Shown here in pieces: positions 23,656-35,983 of a DNA stretch of 64,000 nucleotides; the first letter of the stretch is position 1; each line of letters opens with the position of its first letter. Position numbers and translations under genes: made by a program. Under the pieces are notes generated by a model, which saw only the letters and a list, made by a program, of their open reading frames with translations, had not been told where the DNA came from and did no database searches. The stretch spans positions 692,001-756,000 of the forward strand of contig JALECJ010000255.1 in NCBI GenBank assembly GCA_023515745.1, in the 5' to 3' direction. The DNA comes from Amoeboaphelidium protococcarum. Taxonomy: Eukaryota > Aphelidiomycota > Aphelidea.

Positions 23656-26313
23656 TCACTGAAAGCCAGCCAGTTTGCGTTACAGAATCTCAGTCATTGT
23701 CTCAGGCGAAACATTCCGTTCTCTATTGCGATCAGCGGCGCGACGAGATGAGGCTTCAGAGCAGTTCTTTAACAACGACTCGGCAGATTTCAGTAATTTT
23801 CCATAGAATTCCTTCCCTTTGGTAACATTGAACATAATCTGGTCAAAAGTCTTGGAGGACTGTACCAAATGAGAGCAAAACTTGCGCGTCTCTTCGGTAG
23901 ACTTTGATTGCGATTTAAACTACTCCAAGTTCTTGATCTACGGAATAAGACCACCAGTAGTAGTATTACCGCTTTCAGCCAACACATCAAATATCTACTA
24001 CTGAAATTTAATACTACCATCCAGCTTCTGACCAAATTCGGCCTGTAATTTCCGCATTTCAAACTGCATCACGTCCTCCTCTCGCTTTCTATTGATCAGA
24101 AGCATGTTGGATACGTCACTGGAAGGAGAGCCAGATGTAAGATTCTTTTACAGCTATGCAATCAACTCTTCCCTTTCCTTCTGCAATTGATCCAATTGAT
24201 ACACATACTTCTGCAATTTCTATAGCAACTCATCCAATCGAGAATTCTCAGCCTTGGGAGTAACGGTTAGCTCACTCGGAGTATCCAAAAGACTTAATCC
24301 TTCCAAATCAGGAAATCTTGATTGATGCTATTGCTGCTGTTGGTTCATGCTCTGTTAAAACGCATTTAGAACGTCTTACTCACCAGCCAACACCAACTTC
24401 ATATCTTGCTCCACTTACTAATACTGCTGCTGCAACTTTTCATCTGCCTGATATCCTTAAGACAGATCATACTGCAATTTATTAAGCTAATCCTAGTAGG
24501 ACTTCCAAAAGTCAGCAGCTGCTCCATTGTTACTTTATCTGACACCAAAATTTTATCGAAAGGATTAATCTTCAGCCAAGTCTTGATTAATGCACTGCTA
24601 ACACTACTAAATAATAGTGGCAACTTATGATCTAACATCAAATAAACCAGATAGTACAGAGTTATTAGCAAACGCTTGTCGCAGAGTAGGATCTGACGAC
24701 CTCTTCTTCAGCTCGTCCAGCAGTTCTTCAGACAACTGTGCTCCATTCTGAGATGTACTCTTCCCACCCTTGCCAGAACTCAGCAAAGATAAAATATCAT
24801 GAACCTCGAGGCTGGCAAGAGTGATAGCAATCTAATCATTCGCGTCAAGAGCTTTCTGCTTAAACTAACGAACGAACTCATCCTTCTTGGCACTAAGTAC
24901 AGATTCCTATTCCAAAGTATTGAGTGGAATCAGCTACTTGAACAGATCCACCTGATTATTCACAATATCAGCCAGCTCTGGAATTGTCTCTATCACTCTG
25001 GTACACTTTGACGCTGCCAGGGACGCGAGTGGAGGCAGAGTAGATATCGCCGGTACTACATCATGATACACGACATCATTATCCTTGTTTAGTCTCTTAT
25101 AACGCTTTTCGATGAACGATTAAAAGCGCTTCAACTGATCAACAATAGAAAATTTACTCTAATCCCCAGATCCACTCTAAGATGTAATAGAAGAAGATGA
25201 AGTACCCATGATTGCATTAATAGATTACAGCGGCAGGATATTCAGGGACTTTTTGGAGAATGCAGAGTCAATCTTAGCGGCAACTTTCATCAGCTCTGTG
25301 GTGATCTACACGGCTTACTGCATTCTGGCAACACCTTGCCCAATTTAAGACTCTTACTCACTTTTAAAAGATGAATGCAGCTGAGCCAGAGCCTAGAAAT
25401 ACAACTACTTCAACTAAACAATCAGAGACCAATCCTTTGGCAAGTACTACTCCATCTTGATATCACCCTCAACTAATGAAGACGAAAAGTCATTCAACAG
25501 AGATGTATACTGATCTCCAGTACCTGCAGCCAACTTACCCAATATAGCCTTCGTGCCAATCAGTTCGATATCCTAACTACTCGCGGTCTAATCTTCATTG
25601 AATGCAACGCCCTTCAATAGATCAAGCCAAGCCTTCATAGTAAATACCTCCTGAGCCTGTGCCAGATGTAATTTAGACAGCCAATCCACCACACTCTTGT
25701 TCAAGTCGAAAGAGGGAGCATGCAAAAAGTTGTCCCTGATAAAAGCAAAACATCCAGCAGCAGCTTGGTAGAAATTAAAAGACTTTTTGAGACCATCTTG
25801 ATCAACATTGGCACAGAACTCTTTCAGATGTACATTGGCAAGTAGACTGAGCTTCTGAGCAATGATGAACAACACTGACGCTTTTTCAAATGCAACAGAG
25901 CTCTGAGTGACAACACCCCGATCATCTCCAAACGGATTAATCTAACCATTGCTGTCATATAAATCCTACCATGCAAATTTCAAATGATCTCCGATGTAGT
26001 CTGCAGTAAAATGCAATTCAAACAAGTCTAGTTGGGTAAAATACTTCCACACCTGCTTGATCTTTTCCAGTAGCTTGTCCGACTGCAGATCTTGAACCAC
26101 CTTGTCTTTATTCTGAGATGATTAAAGATCTTGTGCTATATTCTATCTCATACTATCCATCTACTTGATAGCTTCCTTAATCAAAGGACCTTGCTCAATA
26201 TGGTCATAATGTTAGTTCATAATCTTGGGCACACCATGCGAGTAAACTTCATCATCCACCCTTCTCTTCTCCTTAAGAGTAATCATAATATTAATAACCT
26301 GCACACTATCCAT
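23656..26313 (-). CDS. BRO1-domain protein, ALIX/Bro1/Rim20 family
   Basis: An 885-aa ESCRT-associated adaptor. The BRO1 domain fills the first 400 residues: ITLKEKRRVD near the start, FEKASVLFIIAQKLSLLANV, the hallmark FYQAAAGCFAFIRDN, then WLSKLHLAQAQEVFTMKA. A long helical V-type domain follows (about 400-800), with KDEFVRQF and many Gln-rich heptads. BRO1 binds CHMP4/Snf7, and the V domain binds YPX(n)L motifs, in multivesicular body sorting or in Rim pH signalling. The C-terminus has no clear Pro-rich tail, which fits Rim20 better than animal ALIX, but assignment between Bro1 and Rim20 is not possible here. The start MDSVQVINIM is set by an ATG just before the conserved part. Confidence 0.85.
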
Positions 26314-26567
26314 ACCGTTATTCTAATTATAATACTATCAACAATAAAAAAAAGTTGACTATAGTTAGTTAGAATTCAGACACCAACAGATTGGAAAGTA
26401 CTTAAGAACTGTTTGAGAAGGAAACAAAAAGGAGAATGGCAGAGAAAAATGATCTAAGGGAACAACGAATGAGAAACATTCTGCTTAAGATGGCGAATGA
26501 AACCTGATTATTAGGTATGAGATAATTCAAATTCTTGGTAATATTAATATTCTAAATTTTCAATAAT

Positions 26568-27308
26568 TCAATCAAGTTTAAAGTTGGTGTAGCATTTGAA
26601 TTCATTGCTGAGAGGAGAATCGTGAGTGGGATGAAATGTGTCGGACGGAGACACATTCAATAGATCTTTAACGATGGGTTCCATGACAGCACCACTACAC
26701 ACTATTGTGTCAACTGCATTATCTCCATTAACAGCTTTCACAGATAGAAACTAGACAAAGCGGGCCACCTTCTCAAAGCATTCACGCGACAAGAATGGAG
26801 GATCAATCATGAATGCAGAAAACTGATTTCGGTATGCAGCATACTTGCCCATTCCCTGATCACTTCTATCATCATCATTGTCAATATCGTTGAAATCGTA
26901 TTAAACAAAATTTGACAACACGTCAAATCTCGCGTCAAATTCAAAGCAGTATACAGCATTAACGAAATCGCGTGGGTAATCTCCACAATTTTCATGTAGA
27001 TATGCATGCACAGATGGGGCACTGATTATTGCAATCTTGGGTTCTGGCTATGAATTACTACTATTATTCTCTTAATCTTAAGATTTCAAGAATTGCCATC
27101 GCTAATAAAGCGTGTCTGTGAGGTATTTCTTTGTGCGCGTATCATACCAGAACTGAGATAACTACCAATCTTCTTTAATCAGTTGCATACTGAATCTAGA
27201 TTCTGCATTCTATTTCAGCTAATCAAACTGCCTTTTCAAATCATCTTATTCAGCTAGAAATTCGCTCAAAGCGGCTAGTGTTGCCGGATTCAAATCATCC
27301 AAATTCAT
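26568..27308 (-). CDS. EFM5: EEF1A lysine methyltransferase 1 (EFM5/N6AMT2 type)
   Basis: A 246-aa SAM-dependent methyltransferase that modifies a lysine in translation elongation factor eEF1A. The sequence shows EDWQLSQFWYD, IAIISAPSVHAYL, CFEFDARFDVL, FVQYDF, the catalytic IDPPFLS and a final NEFKCYTNF, in the order of the family. Gln in EDWQLSQ is encoded by TAG and is conserved. The acidic stretch DIDNDDDRSD before the DPPF motif is typical. Length matches yeast Efm5 (248 aa). It is transcribed divergently from CCDC174, with about 110 bp between the starts. Confidence 0.9.
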
Positions 27309-27416
27309 CTTGGAGTTATCGAGAATTGCTTATTTAAATCGTTTGATAGAGCAAAATGTGAAAATTTGAATATCTGAGATCGCTTCTGGTAACAAAACGT
27401 TCATAAATTTTTAGAG

Positions 27417-28430
27417 ATGGATTTGAAAGAGGAAATTGCAAGACTTACAGCTGACAAGGCGCGTGGAAGTAATTAGACTAGCGGTAGTAAGAGAAAAGCT
27501 AAAGTTGATATTTTAGACAAGTATAAAGTGAAAAAGTCGGTCCGCTCTGGTGATCTTCAGTCAGTATAATAAGGTACTTAAGGTGGATCTTTAAAACTCA
27601 AGACGTAGTCTGGATCGAGATTGGCTAAAAAGGCACAACTTTATGACTTGCTATCAAAAGATGCTTCAGGAGGGTAACTATCTGTAGCTGAGCAGTAATT
27701 TGTATAGAGCGAAGATGTCATGGTTGATTTTGAGTAAAAGAGTAGGGATTAAGCATGCGAGGATGGCTCTGCGTTCAAGTAAAAGAAGGTTCAAGTATTT
27801 GACGAATTTGGTCGCGTTCGAATGATAGAGGAAGACTTGATACATTAAAAAGTTGGGTTGCATGTAAATATAGATGCTGATTATAAAGATTATGATGATA
27901 AATATCAGAAGGGGTTCCACATGTTTCCGCCGACTGCTGTCAATGCTGCAGATGATGTTGGCAGAGCTGTTTTGCTTTCTAACAATAAGAGAAAAAGACG
28001 AGTTGATCATTTGAATTAGAGTGAAGGCTAAGAGTAATAATTATAGGAAGTTGATGCGTATGATTACGTGCCGGTTGATTTGAAAGATGAGATTAAGAGC
28101 ATATTGTCACAAAAGTAATATGAGGCTTAAAATGAATGGCAGGAGTCTCTCAAAGTCGATTCAACCATACAGAATGATAGTAGAGTAGTGAATTAGCACC
28201 AAGGACCAGGACACTATAGATTTACTAAAGAGAATAAGGTATAGCAGCTATTAGATTTGGCAACGGCGCGGCAAGAGACTGAGTCCAAACGTGCTATTTC
28301 GCAGACTAGAAATTAAATGATAAATACTGCCAATTAACGTAATGATGGCACAGATTCAAATGCGCATATTGTCAGCTCGAATGTTGATTAGATTGATAGC
28401 GAAGTGGAAGAATTTCTCGAAAAGTTATGA
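27417..28430 (+). CDS. CCDC174-like nuclear protein
   Basis: A 337-aa charged protein of the CCDC174 family, linked in animals to spliceosome or exon-junction partners. The signature segments are VFDEFGRVRMIEEDL in the middle and QGPGHYRFTKENKVQQLLDL near the C-terminus, followed by ATARQETESKR. Both halves are rich in Lys, Glu and Gln; about 30 of the Gln are UAR. Two start features agree: the ATG opens the frame and lies just after the shared promoter with EFM5. Nuclear RNA-related function is inferred from the family only. Confidence 0.75.
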
Positions 28431-28476
28431 TCTCAATTTAAAATTGTAAATATGTTTAAACAATTAAATAAATAAT

Positions 28477-30164
28477 TCAGCAATTTCTCAATGTTGGATC
28501 AAGGTATTTTAGTCCAATCATTTGAAATATGTCTTCTTCGGTTCGCGTTGGAATGTACTTACCGGTAGATAGATCATATAGGCCATGACTGTTCAAGTGA
28601 AAGCCAACATCTTTCGCATATCTCCGTATGCTCCTCTCAAATTAGCGCGAACCGGTCCACCCAAGAAGTGCAGTCGCCCAACTCTGAGGTTCAGTGACGA
28701 TTAAATCAACTTATCTGGCAATAGGCAGGCCGGCATCATTAAGTTTCCCAGGATTCCTAAAGAGCAGAAATGCTTTATCCAGCCTGTCCATAATGTTATT
28801 ATGTGCAATCATTCTCTCAGGATTGGCCATATTACCTGAGGCGAGGTGGAATATGTGATCAAACAATTTTTGCTGTCGCATCTTTTGAATGATCCTATGC
28901 AACAATGTGGACGTCTGACCTCCCCCGTTCTCGGATGGACATATTAGAATATCTAAATCATTACTAAGCTCCTTGCCGCGTTTATAACCACCAGTAACTT
29001 CCACTTTACATCCAGGCTCAACTTCTTCAATCAATTATTTTACTATACCGGCAATCGATGCTCCTTCTTCTCGATCAATCGGAGTAAGTAAATCTTTAGC
29101 GTTCTAAATCCATACACGTTAGTTCTAAGACAATTTAGGATAATTGAGTAGTTCTTAAATATCTCTGTATCCCAGCTGGTACCATTAGTTGGCCACTTTG
29201 CTTCCGGCACCATAAACTTTCATTAACCTCATCAGAGCTTTATACTTTTAGTCGCGTCTCAGCTTCTCTGCCTCCACAATGTAGCCATATTTAAGAAATT
29301 CGCCAATCATCTTTGCAGTTTTGGAGCCAACATTAACAATCTATTCCGCCTCTTTCACACTTTCTATCCGTCTGGTGTATGCCCTGATGGACGCGATAGT
29401 CTTTGAGTATGACAGGGCACTAGTCTCATTGCCATCACACTGTCTGCAATCCCTGATCACCATGAACTCAGCCACCAGATCGTCATTTGGACCGTGCAGT
29501 GGAGTGGGATGTTGGCATTCATACGCAGAATTTCTAAATGCCGGATCTAAAAGATCTGAATAATGATTATGAGACTATATTCTTTTTGATGGAGACAATG
29601 ATACATCGTCATTTTCAGATGATGAATTAGAGGATTTGGATCGAGATCTGGGACGTTTCCCAGTCAATTATCTACTAACGGAAGACGGTGAACCTAAGGT
29701 ACCGCCATCCGGGCTTGTCGTGCTATTTAAACGTATTAGAGTGGGAGAAGGCTATACTTTACCATGAGACTGCGTCAGAGTAATCTGTGGGATGGCCGCA
29801 GTAGGAGAAACTTTTACTTTCAAATCGCGAATAAACTTGTTCAAATCAATTAAATACGGCTGCATATCAACCACCTTCTTCTACTCCGCACATATATGTA
29901 TCCATTGAGTTTTCACAATGGGCACAGAGATTGAATCCAGCGGAACACAACGTTCAATTCTATAAGGAGACTGCACTACAGATAAAATCAATGTTGCATC
30001 AGAAATCGCGTCAACCACAGCGCCACCTACAAAACGAAAGGTTGAGCATATTAAATTAATCTCTAAATAATCGTACCATTGCTTAATATTTCCTTCTTTA
30101 ATTTATCGAGTTCTAGAGTAGAAAGCTTGTCTTGTATAATGTAAAATTTGTAATTCTCAAACAT
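28477..30164 (-). CDS. Family X DNA polymerase with BRCT domain (Pol mu/TdT/Pol4 type)
   Basis: A 545-aa repair polymerase for non-homologous end joining. One intron, 30027-30076 (50 nt, GTACGA...TTGTAG), lies inside the BRCT domain; splicing joins KKEILSN to GGAVVDAISDATL. BRCT about 1-90 (PIVKTQWIHICAEQK), then a Ser/Pro linker, an HhH region (KVYGAGSKVANQWYQLGYRD), GGYKRGKELSNDLDILI with two metal-binding Asp, and the third Asp in VDLIV. The motif GWTGSRQFERSIRRYA has GW where Pol beta and lambda have YF, as in TdT, Pol mu and yeast Pol4. Template-independent activity cannot be judged. The C-terminus NSHGLYDLSTGKYI is complete. Confidence 0.9.
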
Positions 30165-30385
30165 CATTTGACGTATTCTTATTAGGGATCGTCATGGTAG
30201 ATTATGAGGCGCTCCTAAAAGTCAGAAAAATTTTGTTCACTGGCGCGTAGTACAGTAATCCTTACTTTTAATCCGTATTTTGGAGATATGAAAGTTTTAT
30301 CTTGTTTATAATCTGAATTATAAGGGCGCGGTGTAAATTTATTCCTTCGAAAGTGTTAACTCTGAGTCTATCTGAAACAAGTGGT

Positions 30386-30884
30386 ATGACGCAGATTTTA
30401 ATGTTTCTGGTGGTTGGCCTGCTATGGGGTGGAACAAATCCTTGGCTGAAGTTGGCAGCTCAGCGTCAAGTCCCTCCACAATCTCTCCTCATCATCCCCA
30501 AGTCTTTGAGGTAGACTGTATTTCTTCTGACTGATTATCACTATCTTCTACCTCTATTATTGAATTTGAGCGGATCCATTCTGTACTACAAGACTCTACG
30601 AGACTACGGTAAAATATTATACAAAATCACTGTCAAAGACATAGTTATTGTTTTTAACCATTATGCAAGTAGATTTGAAAATGGCTGTACCTATTGCCAA
30701 TTCTTTAACGTTTATATTTACGCACTTGATGGGATACGCCATTGGGGAACCGTTCGGCTCTTACAGTTAGTTCACGTGTTTTACTTGAATTGCAAATCAT
30801 TAATCACATCTCTGTTGTGTAGAAACTATGTTAGGAATATCTTTAGTAATTGCTGGCGTGGCTGTATGTCTCAGGAATAATTGA
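30386..30884 (+). CDS. TMEM234-like small membrane protein, three exons
   Basis: A 125-aa multi-pass membrane protein of the TMEM234/UPF0546 family, related to EamA/SMR transporters. Introns are 30609-30672 (64 nt) and 30766-30822 (57 nt). The spliced protein reads LVVGLLWGGTNPWLK, YLLPLLLNLSGSILYY, then DLKMAVPIANSLTFIFTHLM and GEPFGSYKTMLGISLVIAGV, matching the family along its length; four membrane helices are expected. Human TMEM234 is 164 aa. No activity is firmly known for the family. Without splicing the frame would run out after YYKTLRDY, so the exon joins are well supported by the conserved AVPIANS block. Confidence 0.85.
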
Positions 30885-31151
30885 TAAAGAATATACTGTA
30901 TATGATACGTGGTTAAAGTCTCTGATTAGAGACATTTTCGTTTCAAGCACAGAGTGAAGTTGAAACGAACGACCATGTTCCTTGTCTGTCTCTTTCGCGT
31001 TTGTTTCACCGCGTTTCATCTTCTTCGTCGTGGCACATTCTTTCACTAACTTTTACACGTTCTACTTTATTATATCAACTGTATTAGTTGAGGCTTTACT
31101 CATATTTGAACATTATAATTCATAGTGATTACTGATTCATCAGAGTATAAA

Positions 31152-33320
31152 ATGCCTAGTACAACGGCTCTGCTGTTTAAAGGAGTAAAATTTGCTATTG
31201 GACCGGATGTTCCTGAAGTTGATTTTAACGTTCTAGTTGCATATATCGAACATTATGGTGGTGAAGTTGCTGATTATACTTGCCAAGATCCAGCTTGCCA
31301 AGATCCAGCTTTACTTATTATCACTTGTAATTACGATTTAAAATCGGTTAATGCGTCTCTTAAATACATACTACCCCATTATATTGAAGATTGTGTAAAA
31401 TATGGTGTCACGCTGCCTATTGATGAGTACTTGCTGCCGGAAGCTAAATTGCTCAGTCACTCTGATAATCCTGTAACTACAGATTCACTATAGAAAATGA
31501 TTCCTGAGGTTATGGTACCAATGTTAAATGCTACATCTGATAATTTAGAATTGAGTAACTCTTTAGCTGGTAAGTCTTTGTACTTTCACGTTCCGTCACC
31601 CAAGAGTCCGGAATATGATACCGCGATTTCGTCATTGTCAGACGTTCTTCTACTCAATAATGTAAATGTGGTTTCTAATACTCAAGCAGATATCGATATA
31701 GTTGTATCTCTGGTAGAAGACTCTTATACTGAACTATAAAAGTCTCGTGGATCTATCGTCCTATCTCCTTTCCTGTTGCTATCACAGATACAGTAAGCAA
31801 GTTCGAAGTCTAATAATTCTCGGTGGACACTTTCACCTCTCTTGAGAGAGCCTCGTAAAGTTGTTAAATCTTTAAAGAATCATGTAGTCTGTATTACAAA
31901 TTATGTGGGACTTGCTAGAGATTTAATTAAACTAATGATAAGTCTGACTGGTGGCTCATACTCAAGTGTGATGGACAGGTCGGTAACAGTTCTTGTATCA
32001 TCCTGCTAATTTGGTAAAAAGTACGATGCAGCTCAATCATGGGGCATTAACGTTGTAAATCATTTGTGGTTGGAAGACTGTTTGCTCTTAGGGCGTTTAC
32101 AACCTTTTACCAGGCATCGGTATGCGATTGGATGGAATCCTATATCCTTAAATCTCCTTGTTGGCAGAGAGTATGGTTATTCAGCTTCTTCTATTCAATC
32201 TACTCCACTTCCGTTAGTTGATACAGCTCCAATATCAGATGCAGTGAAGTAATAAAAAATAGTAGAATGCAAGGTTGGACCGTCAGCAATAACAAATCAA
32301 GAAGTGCCAATTCAAGTGAATACAACCAAGTCCAAGGTAGATTCTGCTTAGAATTAGAATGTCATCGCACCAAAATAGAATAATGTTATTGATTATGATG
32401 ATAACGAGCGTGATTAAAGTCGAAAGAGAAGAGCTAGAACTGATTCAATTAGTACCGTTAGTGTACATGAAATTAAAGATGTTGTGGCTGGTGGTAATTA
32501 AAAGCAAGATTATGATCTAGATGAAATTAGGCGTCGGCAGTCATTGAGCTCAACTGTGAAGAAGGCGAGAATTTCAGGCTCAACCCAGATAAACTCTGCT
32601 CACAAATCTGTGGATGATTTTGAGTCTGAAAATCTTGCTATCAGGGACGAAAATTCTAACAGTGCTCTTTAAAATGCTAATGTTATCAAGAATTAAGAAC
32701 AAAAGGTTTTCAAGTCGGATTTAAAGCCCATCAAAGTTGCATTTACAGGAATCAAAAGACCGGCTGATTTGATACCTTAAATGAAGGAATTGAATCTTGT
32801 AGAAACTTCAAATGTGTGTGAAGCGTCTCATCTGATCACCAATCGAATTGCAAGAACGGAGAAGTTTATGTGTGCCGTTGCCTGTTGTAATTATATAGTA
32901 ACTCTCAATTGGCTTGAAGATTCTATCAAAAAGAAGTAGATTCAAGATGAGAATTTCTATGCACTCAAAGACGTGGAGAGTGAGAAAGCTCTAAACTTCA
33001 GCCTTACCCATGCACTAAATCAGGCCAAGTAGAAGAAGGTATTTTCTGGTCTTACATTCTATCCAACACCTAAAGTCGTACCTCCTATCAAGACACTTAA
33101 AACTATAATTGAAAATCACGGCGGAACTCTTATTGATCCTCATTAAGTGGCTATTGAATCCTTGGATATAAATTCAACTGTAATCTCCTGTCAAGAGGAT
33201 GAAGATCTGTGGACACAGTTGCGACAACGTGGCTTCACTGTATACTACTCTGAACTGGTTCTGTGCGCAGCGATAACTTAAAATCTGGACTACAAGACAT
33301 ACAGAATTACTTCCAAATGA
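31152..33320 (+). CDS. Multi-BRCT DNA-damage response protein (PTIP/MDC1/Brc1-like)
   Basis: A 722-aa protein with BRCT repeats at both ends. Repeats 1-4 lie in residues 1-370 (LFKGVKFAIGPDVPEVDFNV; VVNHLWLEDCLLLGRLQPF). A charged linker with a nuclear-type cluster, SRKRRARTDS, follows. The C-terminal pair begins IKVAFTGIKRP and has ASHLITNRIARTEKFMCAV and IVTLNWLEDSIKKKQIQDEN, closely like the phosphopeptide-binding pair of PTIP, MDC1 and fission yeast Brc1/Rtt107. It probably binds gamma-H2A at damaged forks. A 15-nt tandem duplication at 31281-31310 repeats CQDPA. ATG 31152 starts the first BRCT strand. Confidence 0.8.
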
Positions 33321-33512
33321 TCAATCAGGATATAAATTGCATAACTTACAGAATTTCGTATTTAAGGCTTTTGATATTGTCCCATTTTCAAGCACTGGTT
33401 GGCATTTAACATTCAGCAAGTCCGATCAAAATGAAAATTTGAAAATCTTCTGAACGACTCTCTTCGACTCATTACACTGAAATTAAAGAAACTACGAGAT
33501 TAAGTTAGAAGA

Positions 33513-35435
33513 ATGCCAGTAGAAATTGGGGACGTGTTATTAGATATCAAGTGCAGCGAAAGTGAAGATATATACGTGAATCTTAATAATGAAAATTATC
33601 CACTGCTAAAAGTGAGCCAAGCCTAGACAAACGCTGGTGTATAGTAGAATCAACAAGTCTACAAAATAGATCTGATTGACATGAAGGGAAAAGATGTCAA
33701 AACTTGGGTGTTGGCTGATAATGGACGCGTCATTTGCATTAAATCTGCCACAGTAAAAAATAAAACTGTATTTTATGCTTTAATGAAGGATGGCTAGAAG
33801 GACGATGGTTGTGCATATCGCGTTAAATTTTGGTATCTAACTGATGATATCTAAAAGGCCTTGACGAAAGATTATTGCGCGGGGGTTGCTGATATGTTTC
33901 CTATTGTATTAAATGGAGACTAGATTAGAGTGTTGGTAGTTTTAGTCAGTGGTCGCGTCATCTTAACTGATGAAGCTCTTAGTGTAGTATCGGAAGTGGA
34001 CTGCGGTATTGATGGCCAGGTCACTAAATGCTTTTAAGAACAACAAAAGTTGTGTGTGGTCGACAGCGGCGCGTCATTGTGCTTTGCTAAAGTTTCGCTG
34101 AATTCATTACACTGTGGAGAGGATCGAAAGTCATTGCCATCCAATACGGATCTCGTGTGCTTTTAGGATTCACTGCTACTGGTTCAAGATCTAAATACGC
34201 GTAAATTGGAAGTGATAAGTTTTGCAGCGCTTTCAGTAAACACTTAATTTATTGATATCGCCTAATAGTCTGTAGAGTGTGTTTGTCCTATCGGTGAATA
34301 GCATCTTGCTTTATCTCTAAAGCGAGATGATAATAGTGAAAAGAAGGATATATTATTCTATGATGTCGAGTATGGTTTAGCTGTGAGTTAGAAGTCTTTC
34401 TCATTAGGCGGTGCAATCAAAGATCTAAAAGTTATCTGCGCTCCTGATTAAAAGTATCTGGGTCTCAGAACTACAAGCTAAGTCGCAATTATGCCATTTG
34501 ATGTATAGTAGAACCATATTGCTGATCTTCTATCATTGCCGCCTAATACTCAGAAATAAAGCATGGACAATGAGAGCAAATCTGTGACGATTAATGATCT
34601 TCGGTAGAGATATTTGCAGCAGAAGGATTTGCCATCTCCTGATGAGTTATAAGCGATTGTTGTTGCGATGGTTCAGCATTAATTATATTGCACAAAGTTG
34701 ATGAGAGATATGATCTGCGGAGGTGTCAGTTTGACTGAGGAAACTATGTAGTTGATTCTAGATCAGTAAGACTTAGAAACTTTACTATTTGCGTGTCAAA
34801 ACTCTACGAATCTAACTGAATAGTGTCTTATCCTTGCACTTGGATGGTTCTTAGATCAGGTAACTTTGAGAGATTTAGAGAAGATTAACGCGCTGGTTGA
34901 TCTACAAACGCGTATCGCCACAGAAGTTGGACTGCAATTGTAACTGCTGGAATTGAGCTTGTAGTATTTCATGTCTATGCCAGTAACAGTGCCTTTTCTG
35001 GTTAAAGCTTTATCTGCGCTTGGTGTCGACCATGTCAAGATTCTGCTTCATACTGCGTCTGTGTAGATGCGTAGGCTAGACACTGAGCATGTATTATGTA
35101 GTTAGCTTCGTGAGTTCCATCTATTAACTTTTGATCAATGCTTACAATGGACTCAATGTCTTATTGATGCGCATTTATCATCAATTATTTCTGACGACTA
35201 TCTAAGCTCTTGGCTCAAGGAGTTTCTATGGTATCTTAAAAACAGAGTATCGGTGACGCGTGAAGCAAGTCAGATATCTGGACTATTGACATCAACGTAT
35301 AGAATTTAGTAAAAGTTGGAATGGTAATCATCATAGCAGAAGAAGAATCGCAAATCTAGCAAGTAGGCAAAATCAACTTTATAGCATCTAACTGCTCCGT
35401 ATGGTGTAGAGATTATTGACTGGAGTCATCATTGA
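33513..35435 (+). CDS. Beta-propeller-like plus helical protein, unknown
   Basis: A 640-aa ORF, complete from ATG to TGA. The first 340 residues are rich in short beta-type strands (VKTWVLADNGRVICIKSA, RVLVVLVSGRVILTDE), as in a WD-like propeller. The rest is helical (LQWTQCLIDAHLSSIISDDY), with a basic patch KKNRKSSKQ before the end PYGVEIIDWSHH. The layout resembles NOL11/Utp8-type subunits of the small-subunit processome, but no diagnostic motif was found and the call is weak. There is no signal peptide or membrane span. Many Gln are UAR. Confidence 0.55.
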
Positions 35436-35557
35436 ATGAAATTGATCATCTGCAGTGTTGATCGGCTGAATAAAATGACGTAGTTTTCGCTAATCATCTT
35501 TTCCACTTCATTCTTATTGTTGTAGATCTGTTATAACTTTTACAAGCGATCCATACC

Positions 35558-35899
35558 ATGTTACGAAGAATAAGTTCAATTTCATTAATCAGGCCTATGA
35601 GATTAAAGGTTGATTTCAATAAAGCGGTAGGACCATCTCCATTGCCACTGAATCCTCAGGAAGAGATGGAAAGGCAGCGGCTGTTAAAGGAGCAAGAGAG
35701 GCAAGATGCTGAGAATTTGATTAAATTGAATCAGGGTGGTGATTAATAGGATGTTAGACATTAAGATGCTGAGCGCGAACCATTACCAGCATTTAAAGAT
35801 AATGTCAACCCAGTTACAGGTGAAGTAAATGGACCTAAAGGTGTGGAGCCAACACGATTTGGCGATTGGGAAAGAAAGGGTCGCGTCACCGATTTTTGA
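35558..35899 (+). CDS. SDHAF4: Succinate dehydrogenase assembly factor 4
   Basis: A 113-aa mitochondrial matrix chaperone for flavinated SDHA in complex II assembly. The N-terminus MLRRISSISLIRPMRLK is a typical presequence. The C-terminal family signature is complete: NPVTGEVNGPKGVEPTRFGD then WERKGRVTDF at the very end. The gene shows that the organism has mitochondria with complex II, which bears on its placement. TAA and TAG occur twice at DQQD. Length fits the family (yeast Sdh8 138 aa, human 108 aa). Confidence 0.93.
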
Positions 35900-35983
35900 T
35901 GACCATTGTTACAAATACAATAATAATCGATACTTGGTCAAATAAAGTGATGTTATTTTATACATGTTCATTATATGAATTCA

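Noticed and set aside
35558-35899. Oxymonad or diplomonad origin
   Set aside because: SDHAF4 and PRELI require mitochondria with complex II and cardiolipin-type lipid transport, which these groups lack.
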